64,000 nt of DNA from Deinococcus metallilatus (GTDB lineage Bacteria > Deinococcota > Deinococci > Deinococcales > Deinococcaceae): the NCBI RefSeq assembly GCF_004758605.1, contig NZ_CP038512.1:2431001-2495000 (forward strand). The letters are read 5' to 3'. The notes beneath the pieces were generated by a model, which ran no database searches, had not been told where the DNA came from, and saw only the letters and a program-made list of their open reading frames with translations. Position numbers and translations under genes: made by a program. This document shows positions 47,731-64,000 of the stretch, piece after piece. Numbering within the stretch: the first letter of the stretch is position 1; each line of letters begins with the position of its first letter.

Positions 47731-48144
47731 ATGAATCCCAAGGGCGACCTGATCGCGCGGCTCACGGCGCTGGGCCTCGGCACCCCCACCTTCGACGCGA
47801 CGGCGGAAGGTCCCCCGCACGAGCGCGTCTTTCACGTGACCGTCTCGGCGGGTGGGCGCGCACTCGGCCAGGGCGAGGGCCGCAGCAAGCGCGACGCCGA
47901 ACGCGGGGCGGCGGAAGCGGCCCTGGCGGCCCTGGACGCGCAGGAGGGGGACCAGTCAGTCCAGACACAGTTAGCCCAGCCGCGCGGACGCTGGCCCATC
48001 TACGCGGCGGTGCTGGAGGGGGCGCTGGAGGCCGCGCTGGAACTCGCCCCCGAGGACGCCACCCTGGACGACGTGCGCGAGGATGCCGCCCGCCTCTACC
48101 GCGACCTCCTGGCCGACCTCGGACACGGACCGGAGGAGGCGTGA
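47731..48144 (+). CDS. Stand-alone double-stranded RNA-binding domain protein
   Basis: A 137-residue protein. Residues 1-70 fit the dsRBD pattern: [15 protein letters not shown], a middle beta sheet including [20 protein letters not shown], and the second helix [19 protein letters not shown] with the RNA-contacting KR. RNase III carries such a domain at its C-terminus, but here no nuclease domain is attached. The remainder (about 75-137) is helical and acidic. It is the first of three GTGA-overlapping genes (dsRBD, HAD, YraN). Confidence 0.82.
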   Translation: MNPKGDLIARLTALGLGTPTFDATAEGPPHERVFHVTVSAGGRALGQGEGRSKRDAERGAAEAALAALDAQEGDQSVQTQLAQPRGRWPIYAAVLEGALEAALELAPEDATLDDVREDAARLYRDLLADLGHGPEEA

Positions 48145-48805
48145 CCCTGGCCCTTCCCGGTCACCCGGCGGGCGTGCTGTTCGATATGGACGGCGTGCTG
48201 ATGACCAACAACGCCTTTCACCGCCAGGCGTGGCAGGAGGTCGCCGCCGACCTGCTGGGCCTGAACCTCACCGAGCACGACCTCAATACCAAGGTGGACG
48301 GCGGGCGCAACCCCGAGATCATCGAGCGGCTGACGGGCCAGGCCCCCGACGAGGCCCTGATCCGGCGTTTCCACGAGGCGAAGGAGAGCCGTTACCGCAG
48401 CCTCGCACGCGGGCAACTGCGGGAAGTTGCGGGCCTGAGCGCCTATCTGGACGCCCTGGAGGCGCGGGGAATTCCTTTCGCCCTGGTCACGAGTGCCGAC
48501 GCCGTGAATGTCGAGTTCGGCATGGAGGCGCTGGGCTTCGGCGGGCGGTTCGGGCCGCGCGTGCTGGGCGAACACGTGACGCGGGGCAAGCCGCACCCGG
48601 AACCCTTCGAGCGGGGCGCGGCGCTGCTGGGCCTGGACCCCCGCGCCTGCCTGGCCCACGAGGACGCGGTGAACGGCGTCCGCAGCGCGGCCGGGGCAGG
48701 CTGTACGGTCGTGGCCCTCACGACCACGGCTCCCGCAGAAGCGTTGCTGGCGGCAGGAGCCGTGCTGGCCGTCCCCGACTTCACCCGCTGGGAAACCTGG
48801 CTCGC

Positions 48806-48809
<4 letters not shown>
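48141..48809 (+). CDS. HAD-superfamily phosphatase (beta-phosphoglucomutase-like)
   Basis: A 222-residue HAD protein starting at GTG 48141 behind GGAGGAGG and overlapping the previous stop (GTGA). Motif [12 protein letters not shown] (nucleophile Asp near residue 16, acid Asp 18), motif II VTSADA, motif [11 protein letters not shown] and motif [14 protein letters not shown] are all present. An alpha-helical cap lies between motifs I and II. The substrate is probably a sugar phosphate but is not determined. Its stop overlaps the yraN start. Confidence 0.9.
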
Positions 48810-51629
<2,820 letters not shown>

Positions 51630-51732
51630 CCTTTCATGTGACCGCTGGGGGGAAAGGTCACGGTAGCGGGGGGGCGAGGTCAACATCTCGCCGTTCAGGG
51701 TACGGGTTACCACGCGGCCTGTCGTCAGCCGT

Positions 51733-51738
51733 TAGCAT
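51733..51738 (+). promoter_or_regulatory. Possible -10 box for ttcA
   Basis: TAGCAT lies 40 bp upstream of the ttcA ATG, leaving a short leader that contains a GGGAAGC ribosome binding site. No clear -35. Confidence 0.35.
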
Positions 51739-51778
51739 GACGCCCACTTCGCGCGCAAGATGCGGGAAGCTCCCAATC

Positions 51779-52654
<876 letters not shown>

Positions 52655-52670
52655 CGTTCTCCTCGTCCGC

Positions 52671-52676
52671 TAGCCT
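52671..52676 (+). promoter_or_regulatory. -10 box, leaderless acetyltransferase gene
   Basis: TAGCCT ends six bases before the ATG at 52683. Confidence 0.5.
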
Positions 52677-52682
52677 GACGCC

Positions 52683-53195
<513 letters not shown>

Positions 53196-53198
53196 CGT

Positions 53199-54026
<828 letters not shown>

Positions 54027-54032
54027 AGGGTC

Positions 54033-54038
54033 AGGCTA
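54033..54038 (-). promoter_or_regulatory. -10 box, leaderless DUF72 gene
   Basis: TAGCCT on the minus strand ends six bases before the ATG at 54026. Confidence 0.5.
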
Positions 54039-54067
54039 GCGGGCAAGGGTGAGGAGAGACGCGCGGG

Positions 54068-54095
54068 TGAACGCCGCCTCAAGGCGGAAGGGCGT

Positions 54096-54098
<3 letters not shown>
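54068..54098. terminator. Hairpin at the end of the response regulator
   Basis: TGAACGCC (54068-54075) and GGCGTTCA (54091-54098) form an 8-bp outer stem that overlaps the regulator stop codon. There is no T tract, so termination is uncertain. Confidence 0.4.
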
Positions 54099-54515
<417 letters not shown>

Positions 54516-54535
54516 AGGTCCCTCCCTTTCCCTTC

Positions 54536-54541
54536 ACCCTA
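54536..54541 (-). promoter_or_regulatory. Possible -10 for the response regulator
   Basis: TAGGGT on the minus strand lies about 20 bp upstream of the GTG start, with a short AT-rich palindrome just behind it. Confidence 0.35.
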
Positions 54542-54552
54542 GCTGACTGGAT

Positions 54553-54565
54553 ATGAAAATTTCAT
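54553..54565. promoter_or_regulatory. AT-rich palindrome upstream of the response regulator
   Basis: ATGAAAATTTCAT is a 6-bp inverted repeat around one central base, conspicuous in G+C-rich DNA, and lies in the expected promoter region. It may be an operator. Confidence 0.35.
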
Positions 54566-54734
54566 CAATTCTCGGTCATGGCCTGTGACCCATGTGTGAC
54601 CTGTTGCGCTTGTCCTTCAGGGGGAGACGCAGGCAGGCGGCGGAGAGGGCCACAGCGGAAAACGCCCGTCCTGACGGCGGTTTCGCCAGCCCCGGCTGTC
54701 TGCCTGACCGGAAGGAAGGCGCAGGCGGGCGGGG

Positions 54735-54740
54735 TAGACT
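54735..54740 (+). promoter_or_regulatory. -10 box, leaderless hisF (GTG start)
   Basis: TAGACT ends six bases before the GTG at 54747. Confidence 0.5.
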
Positions 54741-54746
54741 GCGCCC

Positions 54747-56171
<1,425 letters not shown>

Positions 56172-56179
<8 letters not shown>

Positions 56180-56738
56180 CACGCTGCTGCCGCCCCCGCC
56201 CGCCCATGCCCCGAAAGCGGAGTGGCGGGCCTGGGCACGCGAGGTGCGGGCGGGACTGCCTGACCTCTCCGCCGAAATCAGCGCGCACCTCGCCGCCTTC
56301 CTGGGGGAGCGGGGGGTGCGGTGCGTGCTGGCCTACCGTGCCCTGCCGGGTGAGCCGGACGTGGCGGCCCTGGCCGGGTCCTTCGAACTGCTCACCACCC
56401 GCGCCCGCTTCCGGCCCGAGCCGCGCCTCACGCTGCACCCCTGGCACACCGCCACCGAGCCGAGCCGCTTCGGGGCGCTGCAACCCCCGGCCGACGCGCC
56501 GCGTGTCGCCCTGGACACCGTGGACGCGGTGCTGCTCCCCGCCCTGGCCTTCGACTGCCGGGGCGTGCGGCTGGGGTATGGAGGCGGCTTCTACGACCGG
56601 CTGCTGCCGGGCTTCAGGGGGCTGACGGTGGGCGTGGTCGGGGAGGCCCTGGTGGTGGACGCACTCCCCAGCGAGGCGCACGACCTGCGGATAGGCTTTC
56701 TGGCGACGGAAACGGGCGTGCGAAGCGTTCAGCCCTGA
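56172..56738 (+). CDS. 5-formyltetrahydrofolate cyclo-ligase
   Basis: A 188-residue YgfA-type enzyme starting at TTG 56172, which overlaps the end of hisIE by 8 bp. The ATP/folate motif [15 protein letters not shown] is near residues 136-150, preceded by [13 protein letters not shown]. It converts 5-formyl-THF to 5,10-methenyl-THF with ATP, which links to the one-carbon pool fed by the gcv genes nearby. The 3' end overlaps the convergent RNA-ligase gene by 10 bp. Confidence 0.9.
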
Positions 56739-57271
56739 GCTGCGTCCGTCCCCAGCGGCCAGGCCTCCTGCGGCACGTACAGGCCCCCCGGTCCGGGCTT
56801 CCGCATCAGCCACACTTCCCGCGCCGTGAACGTGAGCGGCCGGGTGTCGAGGTCGGCAAATTCCGCCTGGGCCGCAGACAGGACCGCACCCATATCCACT
56901 CCACGCCGGTTCAGCGCGAGCGTCAGGTGGGGCGTCATGTGCGACCCCTCGTAGCCAAAACGCGCGGGCGGCTTCAGCGCGTCCAGCAGCCGGACATGCA
57001 GGGCCACGGCCTCCGGGGAGTGGACGGCGAGATACACGGCGCTGCCGCCACGAAAAGCCCGCGCACCCCCGAGATGCAGGGTGACCGGCGCACTCGCGGC
57101 GACCACTGCCCGCGCCACCGGGAGCCAGGCGAGATCGGCGTCCAATCCACTCCGCGCCTTCACGGTCACGTGCGGGGCACTTTCCCGCAGGCGCAGCCGC
57201 GCCCGGAAGACCTCCACCCGTGCGGTGAGGCCAGCAGGCGGCAGCAGGCCCAGCAGAAACGAGGGCGTCAC
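56729..57271 (-). CDS. 2'-5' RNA ligase family protein
   Basis: A 180-residue 2H phosphoesterase. The two histidine motifs PHVTVKAR and PHLTLALNR are present with the expected spacing of about 95 residues. Family members act on RNA 2'-5' linkages or cyclic phosphates in vitro; the cellular role is unclear. GTG 57271 is chosen because a GGAGG site lies four bases upstream. It may be translated after a 19-codon upstream frame. Confidence 0.8.
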   Translation of the reverse strand: MTPSFLLGLLPPAGLTARVEVFRARLRLRESAPHVTVKARSGLDADLAWLPVARAVVAASAPVTLHLGGARAFRGGSAVYLAVHSPEAVALHVRLLDALKPPARFGYEGSHMTPHLTLALNRRGVDMGAVLSAAQAEFADLDTRPLTFTAREVWLMRKPGPGGLYVPQEAWPLGTDAAQG

Positions 57272-57332
57272 TTCGCCTCCGTGGAGCGGAGAGTCCGATG
57301 CAGACGCGCATTTCTGCTTCCCGGCATACCCC

Positions 57333-57338
57333 ACTGTA
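57333..57338 (-). promoter_or_regulatory. -10 box upstream of the 2'-5' RNA ligase gene
   Basis: TACAGT on the minus strand lies five bases before a short ATG frame (57327-57268) whose stop overlaps the ligase GTG. Confidence 0.45.
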
Positions 57339-57386
57339 GCCTGCCGAACGTCCAAGCCTGCCGGACGCGAACCCGCTGACCTCCGG

Positions 57387-57392
57387 TACAGT
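57387..57392 (+). promoter_or_regulatory. -10 box, leaderless gcvT (GTG start)
   Basis: TACAGT ends six bases before the GTG at 57399; this leaves no room for a glycine riboswitch. Confidence 0.5.
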
Positions 57393-57398
57393 TCAGGG

Positions 57399-58472
57399 GT
57401 GACCAGCACTCCTGAGACGCCGCTGAGGCGGACGCCCCTGCACGCCGCGCATCTGAAGGCCGGTGCCCGGATGGTGCCCTTTGGCGGGTGGGATATGCCC
57501 GTGCAGTACGCGGGCGTCAAGGCCGAACATGACGCCGTCCGCACCCGCGCGGGCGTCTTCGACGTGTCGCACATGGGCGAGTTCCGCGTGCAGGGCCCGG
57601 ACGCGGGGGCCTTCCTCCAGCGCGTCACCACCAACGACGTCATGAAGCTGAAGCCGGGCCGCGCCCAGTACAACTGGCTCCCCAACGAGGCGGGCGGCCT
57701 GGTGGACGACATCTATGTCTACCGTGTGGGCGAGCAGGAATTCCTGCTGGTCGTGAACGCCAGCAACATCGGGAAGGACTGGGCGCACCTCCAGCAGCAC
57801 GCCGCAGACTTCAGCGTTCAGCTCAGCGACGAGTCGGACCGCTGGGGCCTGCTGGCCGTGCAGGGACCGGAGGCGGAGGCGCTGCTGCAACCCCACACCG
57901 ACGTGAACCTGAGCGCGAAGAAGAAGAACGCCTACTTCCCCGCCCGGCTGCTGGGATTTGACGTGTGGCTGGCCCGCACCGGCTACACCGGCGAGGACGG
58001 CTTCGAGGTCTTCGTGAAGGCGGACGAGGCCGAGGCGCTGTGGGACAGGCTCCTGGCTCTGGGCCTCACCCCGGCGGGCCTGGGCGCGCGCGACACGCTG
58101 CGGCTGGAAGCGGGTTTTCCGCTGTACGGCCACGAATTCGCGGACGACCTCCACCCCCTCGCCAGCACGTATACCTGGGTGGTGAAGGACAAGGAGCATG
58201 TGGGCCGCGCAGGGATGCAGGCCGCGCCGCCCGTCAAGCTGATCGGGCTGGCGCTGGAGCGCGTCCCGGTGCGTGAAGGTTACCCGGTGCTGCTGAACGG
58301 CGAGCGCGTCGGCCAGGTCACCAGCGGCACCAGCAGCCCCACCCTCGGCCACCCGATTGCGATGGCGCTGGTCCAGAGTGACGCCGCGCAGGCCGACGCC
58401 TACGAGGTCGAGGTGCGCGGCAAGGCGCATCCGGCGCGGCGGGTGGAGTTGCCCTTCTACAAGAGAGCGTAG
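57399..58472 (+). CDS. gcvT: Aminomethyltransferase (glycine cleavage T protein)
   Basis: A 357-residue T protein starting at GTG 57399. Motifs include [37 protein letters not shown] and the folate-binding [34 protein letters not shown] is the other signature. It releases ammonia from aminomethyl-H protein and makes 5,10-methylene-THF. It is the first gene of gcvT-gcvH-gcvP. Confidence 0.96.
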   Translation: MTSTPETPLRRTPLHAAHLKAGARMVPFGGWDMPVQYAGVKAEHDAVRTRAGVFDVSHMGEFRVQGPDAGAFLQRVTTNDVMKLKPGRAQYNWLPNEAGGLVDDIYVYRVGEQEFLLVVNASNIGKDWAHLQQHAADFSVQLSDESDRWGLLAVQGPEAEALLQPHTDVNLSAKKKNAYFPARLLGFDVWLARTGYTGEDGFEVFVKADEAEALWDRLLALGLTPAGLGARDTLRLEAGFPLYGHEFADDLHPLASTYTWVVKDKEHVGRAGMQAAPPVKLIGLALERVPVREGYPVLLNGERVGQVTSGTSSPTLGHPIAMALVQSDAAQADAYEVEVRGKAHPARRVELPFYKRA

Positions 58473-58485
58473 AACGGTGGCTCCC

Positions 58486-58513
58486 GGATCGTAGGGCTGG
58501 CCCTCAACGATCC
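58486..58513 (+). other. Stable hairpin between gcvT and gcvH
   Basis: GGATCGT-AGGG (58486-58496) pairs with CCCT-ACGATCC (58501-58513), allowing two bulged bases, with a 4-base loop. No T tract follows. Such intercistronic hairpins can protect mRNA or adjust expression of the downstream genes. Confidence 0.55.
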
Positions 58514-58559
58514 CCAAATCCCACACTTCCCCCCTCCCCGATACAGGAGAATCAAATCC

Positions 58560-58922
<363 letters not shown>

Positions 58923-58935
58923 GCAGCGATCAGGG

Positions 58936-58985
58936 TCAGCCATCAGCAGCTTGGGCCAAAGCTTCAGCCTTCTGCTGACGGCTGA
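58936..58985. repeat. Dispersed inverted repeat between gcvH and gcvP
   Basis: TCAGCCATCAGCAG (58936-58949) and CTGCTGACGGCTGA (58972-58985) pair at 13 of 14 positions with a 22-base loop; the flanking GCTGAGAGCTGAAAGCTGA-like tail resembles the repeat at 37625-37676. Confidence 0.6.
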
Positions 58986-59007
58986 GAGCTGAAAGCTGAC
59001 CGCTTCC

Positions 59008-61896
<2,889 letters not shown>

Positions 61897-61910
61897 AGCG
61901 AGTCCGGCGA

Positions 61911-61955
61911 AGAGGGGCAGCCTGAAGAGGCTTGCCTCTCTCCTCTTTTGTACGT
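61911..61955 (+). terminator. Probable terminator after gcvP
   Basis: An imperfect hairpin with the core GCCT-GAAG-AGGC (about 61921-61932), extended by purine-rich arms GAAGAGGGGCA and TTGCCTCTCT, is followed by CCTCTTTTG. It is 15 bp past the gcvP stop. Confidence 0.55.
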
Positions 61956-62035
61956 GGTCCCAGCCATCCCTTTCCCCCCTGACACAATGGGATCACTCCT
62001 CCTCCCAGCCCCCATTTACCGACAAGGAGAACCCC

Positions 62036-62587
62036 ATGCAAAACCCTTCCGACCAGAACCCCCACTCCACCCCGCTCCCCCTCGACCCCGAAACACTGGA
62101 ATTCTTGCAGGGCGTCTTCGACCTCGTGCGCGCGGGGGACGCTGACCGCCTCGGCCCGCTGCTGGAGCGGGGGTTGCCGCCCAATCTCCGCAACCAGAAG
62201 GGCGACAGCCTGCTGATGCTCGCCAGCTATCACGGCCATCTGGAGGTGGCCCGGCAACTGCTGACGCATGGCGCCGACCCCGAACTGTCCAATGACCAGG
62301 GGCAGACGCCGCTTCAGGGGGCAGTCTTCAAGGGCGACGTGCCGATGGTCGAACTGCTCCTGGCCCACGGCGCCGATGTGGAAAGTGCTGGGCCGGACGG
62401 CAAGACGGCACTGATGATGGCCGCGATGTTCAACCGAATCAACCTCATTGACCTGCTGCTGGCACGCGGCGCGGACCTCCACGCCCGCGACGCGCGGGGC
62501 CTGTCGGCGCTGGACGTGGCCCGGATGATGGGCGCACCCGACACCGCGGCACAGCTCGAAGAGCGGCTGGGGCAGACCCAGGCGTGA
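62036..62587 (+). CDS. Ankyrin-repeat protein
   Basis: A 183-residue protein with about four ankyrin repeats between residues 20 and 175. Clear repeats include GDSLLMLASYHGHLEVARQL, GQTPLQGAVFKGDVPMVELL and GKTALMMAAMFNRINLIDLL. A hydrophilic 18-residue N-terminus precedes them. An AAGGAGA site precedes ATG 62036. It resembles the single-domain ankyrin proteins found beside catalase in other bacteria, but no catalase is present. Partner unknown. Confidence 0.9.
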   Translation: MQNPSDQNPHSTPLPLDPETLEFLQGVFDLVRAGDADRLGPLLERGLPPNLRNQKGDSLLMLASYHGHLEVARQLLTHGADPELSNDQGQTPLQGAVFKGDVPMVELLLAHGADVESAGPDGKTALMMAAMFNRINLIDLLLARGADLHARDARGLSALDVARMMGAPDTAAQLEERLGQTQA

Positions 62588-62662
62588 ACGCCCAATCCGC
62601 CTTACGCTGCCTCTCAAGCGTGGGGCAGGCCGGTGGCGGACAATACGGGCGGAGGCACCCCT

Positions 62663-62881
62663 ATGACCGATGACCGCCGGGAAATCTACAATCCACCCGT
62701 GGATGTCAACCCATCGCCGGGCGAGAACGGCACCACCGAGGGCACCGTGAATGACACCACCAGCCTCGACACGACGCTGGGCACGTCACGCACCGGGGGA
62801 ATGGGCGGGATGGCGGGCACGATGGACGTGGACACGGACAGGGCGGGAACACGTCCTACCAGCGAGCTCGAAGACCTATAA
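62663..62881 (+). CDS. Small disordered hydrophilic protein
   Basis: A 72-residue protein starting MTDDRREIYNPPVDVNPSPG, rich in Thr, Gly, Asp and Pro, with a GGMGGMAGTMD stretch and no hydrophobic core. ATG 62663 is chosen because GGAGG lies seven bases upstream; GTG 62633 would add ten residues. Function unknown. Its last 6 bp overlap the convergent membrane-protein gene. Confidence 0.65.
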   Translation: MTDDRREIYNPPVDVNPSPGENGTTEGTVNDTTSLDTTLGTSRTGGMGGMAGTMDVDTDRAGTRPTSELEDL

Positions 62882-63313
62882 CTCATCCTCGCCGCGCTCT
62901 GGCCTGATTCGCAAGGCCTGCCGGGCCAGCAGGACCGCGAGCAGCAACCCGGCGACATGCCAGAACGGGACCTGGGCGGACACGGCAAAGGCCAGGTCCG
63001 CCAGGCAGAGCAGGACCGCCAGCCCCAGACCGATCAGCGGCACGCGCCTTTGATGCACCGTGGCATACATGGCGGTCCTGGGGTGGGGGTCAGTCATGGC
63101 GTCGCGGGCCTCGACATACCGGATCAGCGTCAGGATGCCGTACACCAGCATCAATCCGGCCAGCAGCATCAGGGCCAGGCCCTCATACCGTCCAGCATTG
63201 GTGTAGTCGAGTGCCCCCAGCGTGAAGTGCCACAGGGCCGTCAGCAGGGCCAGCAGCGCCAGGCCCAGCGTGGCCGGAGTGCTGTAGGCGGGAGGAGTAC
63301 CAAACGGAGGCAT
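62876..63313 (-). CDS. Four-pass membrane protein of unknown function
   Basis: A 145-residue integral membrane protein with hydrophobic segments near residues 14-32, 44-64, 91-109 and 113-131, and a short charged loop containing EARDAMTDPHPR. No family is recognised with confidence. It is transcribed towards the small hydrophilic gene and overlaps its end. Confidence 0.75.
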   Translation of the reverse strand: MPPFGTPPAYSTPATLGLALLALLTALWHFTLGALDYTNAGRYEGLALMLLAGLMLVYGILTLIRYVEARDAMTDPHPRTAMYATVHQRRVPLIGLGLAVLLCLADLAFAVSAQVPFWHVAGLLLAVLLARQALRIRPERGEDEL

Positions 63314-63374
63314 GGCGTAGCCCCACGGTACGCCCCGGCGGGAGCAGCAACGGTGGGGCAGCGGCCAAACAGGC

Positions 63375-63698
63375 TTAGCGGTCGGCGGCGGGGGTATTGA
63401 CTTCGAGCGCCGTCAGCGTCTCCGTGATGCGGAAGGTGTGCGGCGTGTTGCGCGGGACGCGGTAACTGTCTCCGGGCGCGAGGCTGACCGTCTCACCGTT
63501 CACGATCAGGTCCACACGGCCCTCGATCACGTAACCCAGGGTTTCGTAGGGATGGGTGGACATCGGCTTGTCCGCGTTCGGCGCCTCGCGGTGCCACAGG
63601 CGCATGCTGCTGCCCTCGCCCCGGATCAGGTGGTGTTCGCCGTTCTCGCCGTGGGTGGTTTCATCCCGGCTGACCTTGTACTGGCTCTGTCGCGTCAT
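63375..63698 (-). CDS. Cupin-domain protein
   Basis: A 107-residue single cupin. The first motif [20 protein letters not shown] (His-x3-Glu-type metal ligands) and the second motif [17 protein letters not shown] with the third histidine are present. Such small cupins act in stress response or as enzyme accessory domains; the ligand is unknown. It ends 61 bp from the membrane-protein gene on the same strand. Confidence 0.88.
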   Translation of the reverse strand: MTRQSQYKVSRDETTHGENGEHHLIRGEGSSMRLWHREAPNADKPMSTHPYETLGYVIEGRVDLIVNGETVSLAPGDSYRVPRNTPHTFRITETLTALEVNTPAADR

Positions 63699-63842
63699 GC
63701 CTCAGCGTGCGGCGCACGGCGGGCAGGAGGGTGAGGGGAGGCTTCAGGGGCACTTACCGCCGGGACCGGGCAGGGGAGCCGCACCAGCACGGCGTTGCCA
63801 GCTTGTGCCAGAAAATCACGTGCTGAACGTCCTTGACAGGGC

Positions 63843-63872
63843 TTGGCACCCGGGGGCGCGGGAGCGTAAACT
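63843..63872 (+). promoter_or_regulatory. Promoter for dnaG
   Basis: A -35 TTGGCA (63843-63848), an 18-bp spacer and a -10 TAAACT (63867-63872) lie about 50 bp upstream of the dnaG start. A consensus TTGACA at 63833-63838 is too far from this -10. Confidence 0.6.
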
Positions 63873-63882
63873 GACGGTCTAC

Positions 63883-63899
63883 CGTTGCGCTTCGCAACG
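63883..63899 (+). other. Hairpin in the dnaG leader
   Basis: CGTTGCG and CGCAACG form a 7-bp stem with a 3-base loop within the predicted 5' leader, 25 bp before the start codon. It could modulate translation. Confidence 0.4.
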
Positions 63900-63923
63900 T
63901 GGCCGGGGGGGTGAGGGGCAAAG

Positions 63924-64000
63924 GTGGGGACGAAGGAAGACGTGCGCGCACGGCTGAACATCGCGGATGTAATCAGCGAACACGTGCGCCTCTCCCCAGC
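63924..64000 (+). CDS. dnaG: DNA primase, N-terminal fragment
   Basis: The frame starts at GTG 63924 and runs off the right edge: (M)[20 protein letters not shown] and then RLSPA. This is the conserved DnaG N-terminus immediately before the CHC2 zinc finger, which lies outside the window. DnaG makes RNA primers for replication. A GAGGGG site precedes the start. Confidence 0.88.
   Translation, partial: MGTKEDVRARLNIADVISEHVRLSP

Larger units (their letters stand above)
63699..63923. other. Intergenic region between divergent cupin and dnaG
   Basis: 225 bp without a gene. It contains the dnaG promoter and a leader hairpin described separately; the remainder is G+C-rich and unremarkable. Confidence 0.5.

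Noticed and set aside
54566..54734. tRNA or small RNA gene in the gap before hisF
   Set aside because: No cloverleaf, CCA end or conserved T-loop was found, and no terminator-like hairpin with a T tract.
57360..57399. Glycine riboswitch upstream of gcvT
   Set aside because: The -10 box ends six bases before the gcvT GTG, leaving no leader for an aptamer, and no tandem glycine-aptamer-like fold was seen before gcvH or gcvP.

Overview
The window is a high-GC (roughly two-thirds G+C by eye) bacterial chromosome segment that reads as Deinococcus. Ribosomal proteins, RNA polymerase alpha, EF-Tu, EF-G and UvrB all match what I remember of Deinococcus proteins. Many genes carry a TANNNT -10 box six or seven bases before the start codon, which is the leaderless-mRNA arrangement known from this genus. 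No rRNA, tRNA or CRISPR was seen.

Positions 1-21511 are almost entirely on the minus strand. Read in the transcribed direction they form one translation super-cluster: rpsL, rpsG, fusA, a small membrane-protein gene, tuf, the S10 operon (rpsJ to rpsQ), the spc operon (rplN to secY), then adk, infA, rpmJ, rpsM, rpsK, rpsD, rpoA, rplQ. Terminators lie after fusA, secY and rplQ, and promoters before rpsL and tuf. A phosphotransferase gene and the start of a small hydrolase gene close the left edge.

An IS1-family element of about 771 bp (21758-22528), flanked by an 8-bp target duplication, sits just upstream of the str-operon promoter. From 22.5 to 35.7 kb lie mixed metabolic and regulatory genes: phosphoglucomutase, class II FBPase, a two-component system with a SHOCT protein, WrbA, dCTP deaminase, thiolase, two GNAT/DoxX-type genes, an ankyrin protein and several small hydrophilic proteins. 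From 35.7 to 42 kb come pyruvate dehydrogenase E2 and E1, with a dispersed inverted repeat around E2, a LysR regulator and a broken NUDIX gene.

The most striking feature is uvrB (42082-45672). A 522-residue intein with a LAGLIDADG endonuclease and an embedded helix-turn-helix interrupts the Walker A motif of UvrB; removing it restores GATGTGKTYSMAK exactly.

From 45.7 to 64 kb are a Uma2 endonuclease, a uracil permease, a stand-alone dsRBD protein with a HAD phosphatase and YraN, a class A PBP, TtcA, a response regulator, hisF-hisIE, 5-FTHF cyclo-ligase, a 2'-5' RNA ligase, the complete glycine cleavage set gcvT-gcvH-gcvP, a second ankyrin protein, small membrane and cupin genes, and the first 25 codons of dnaG at the right edge.
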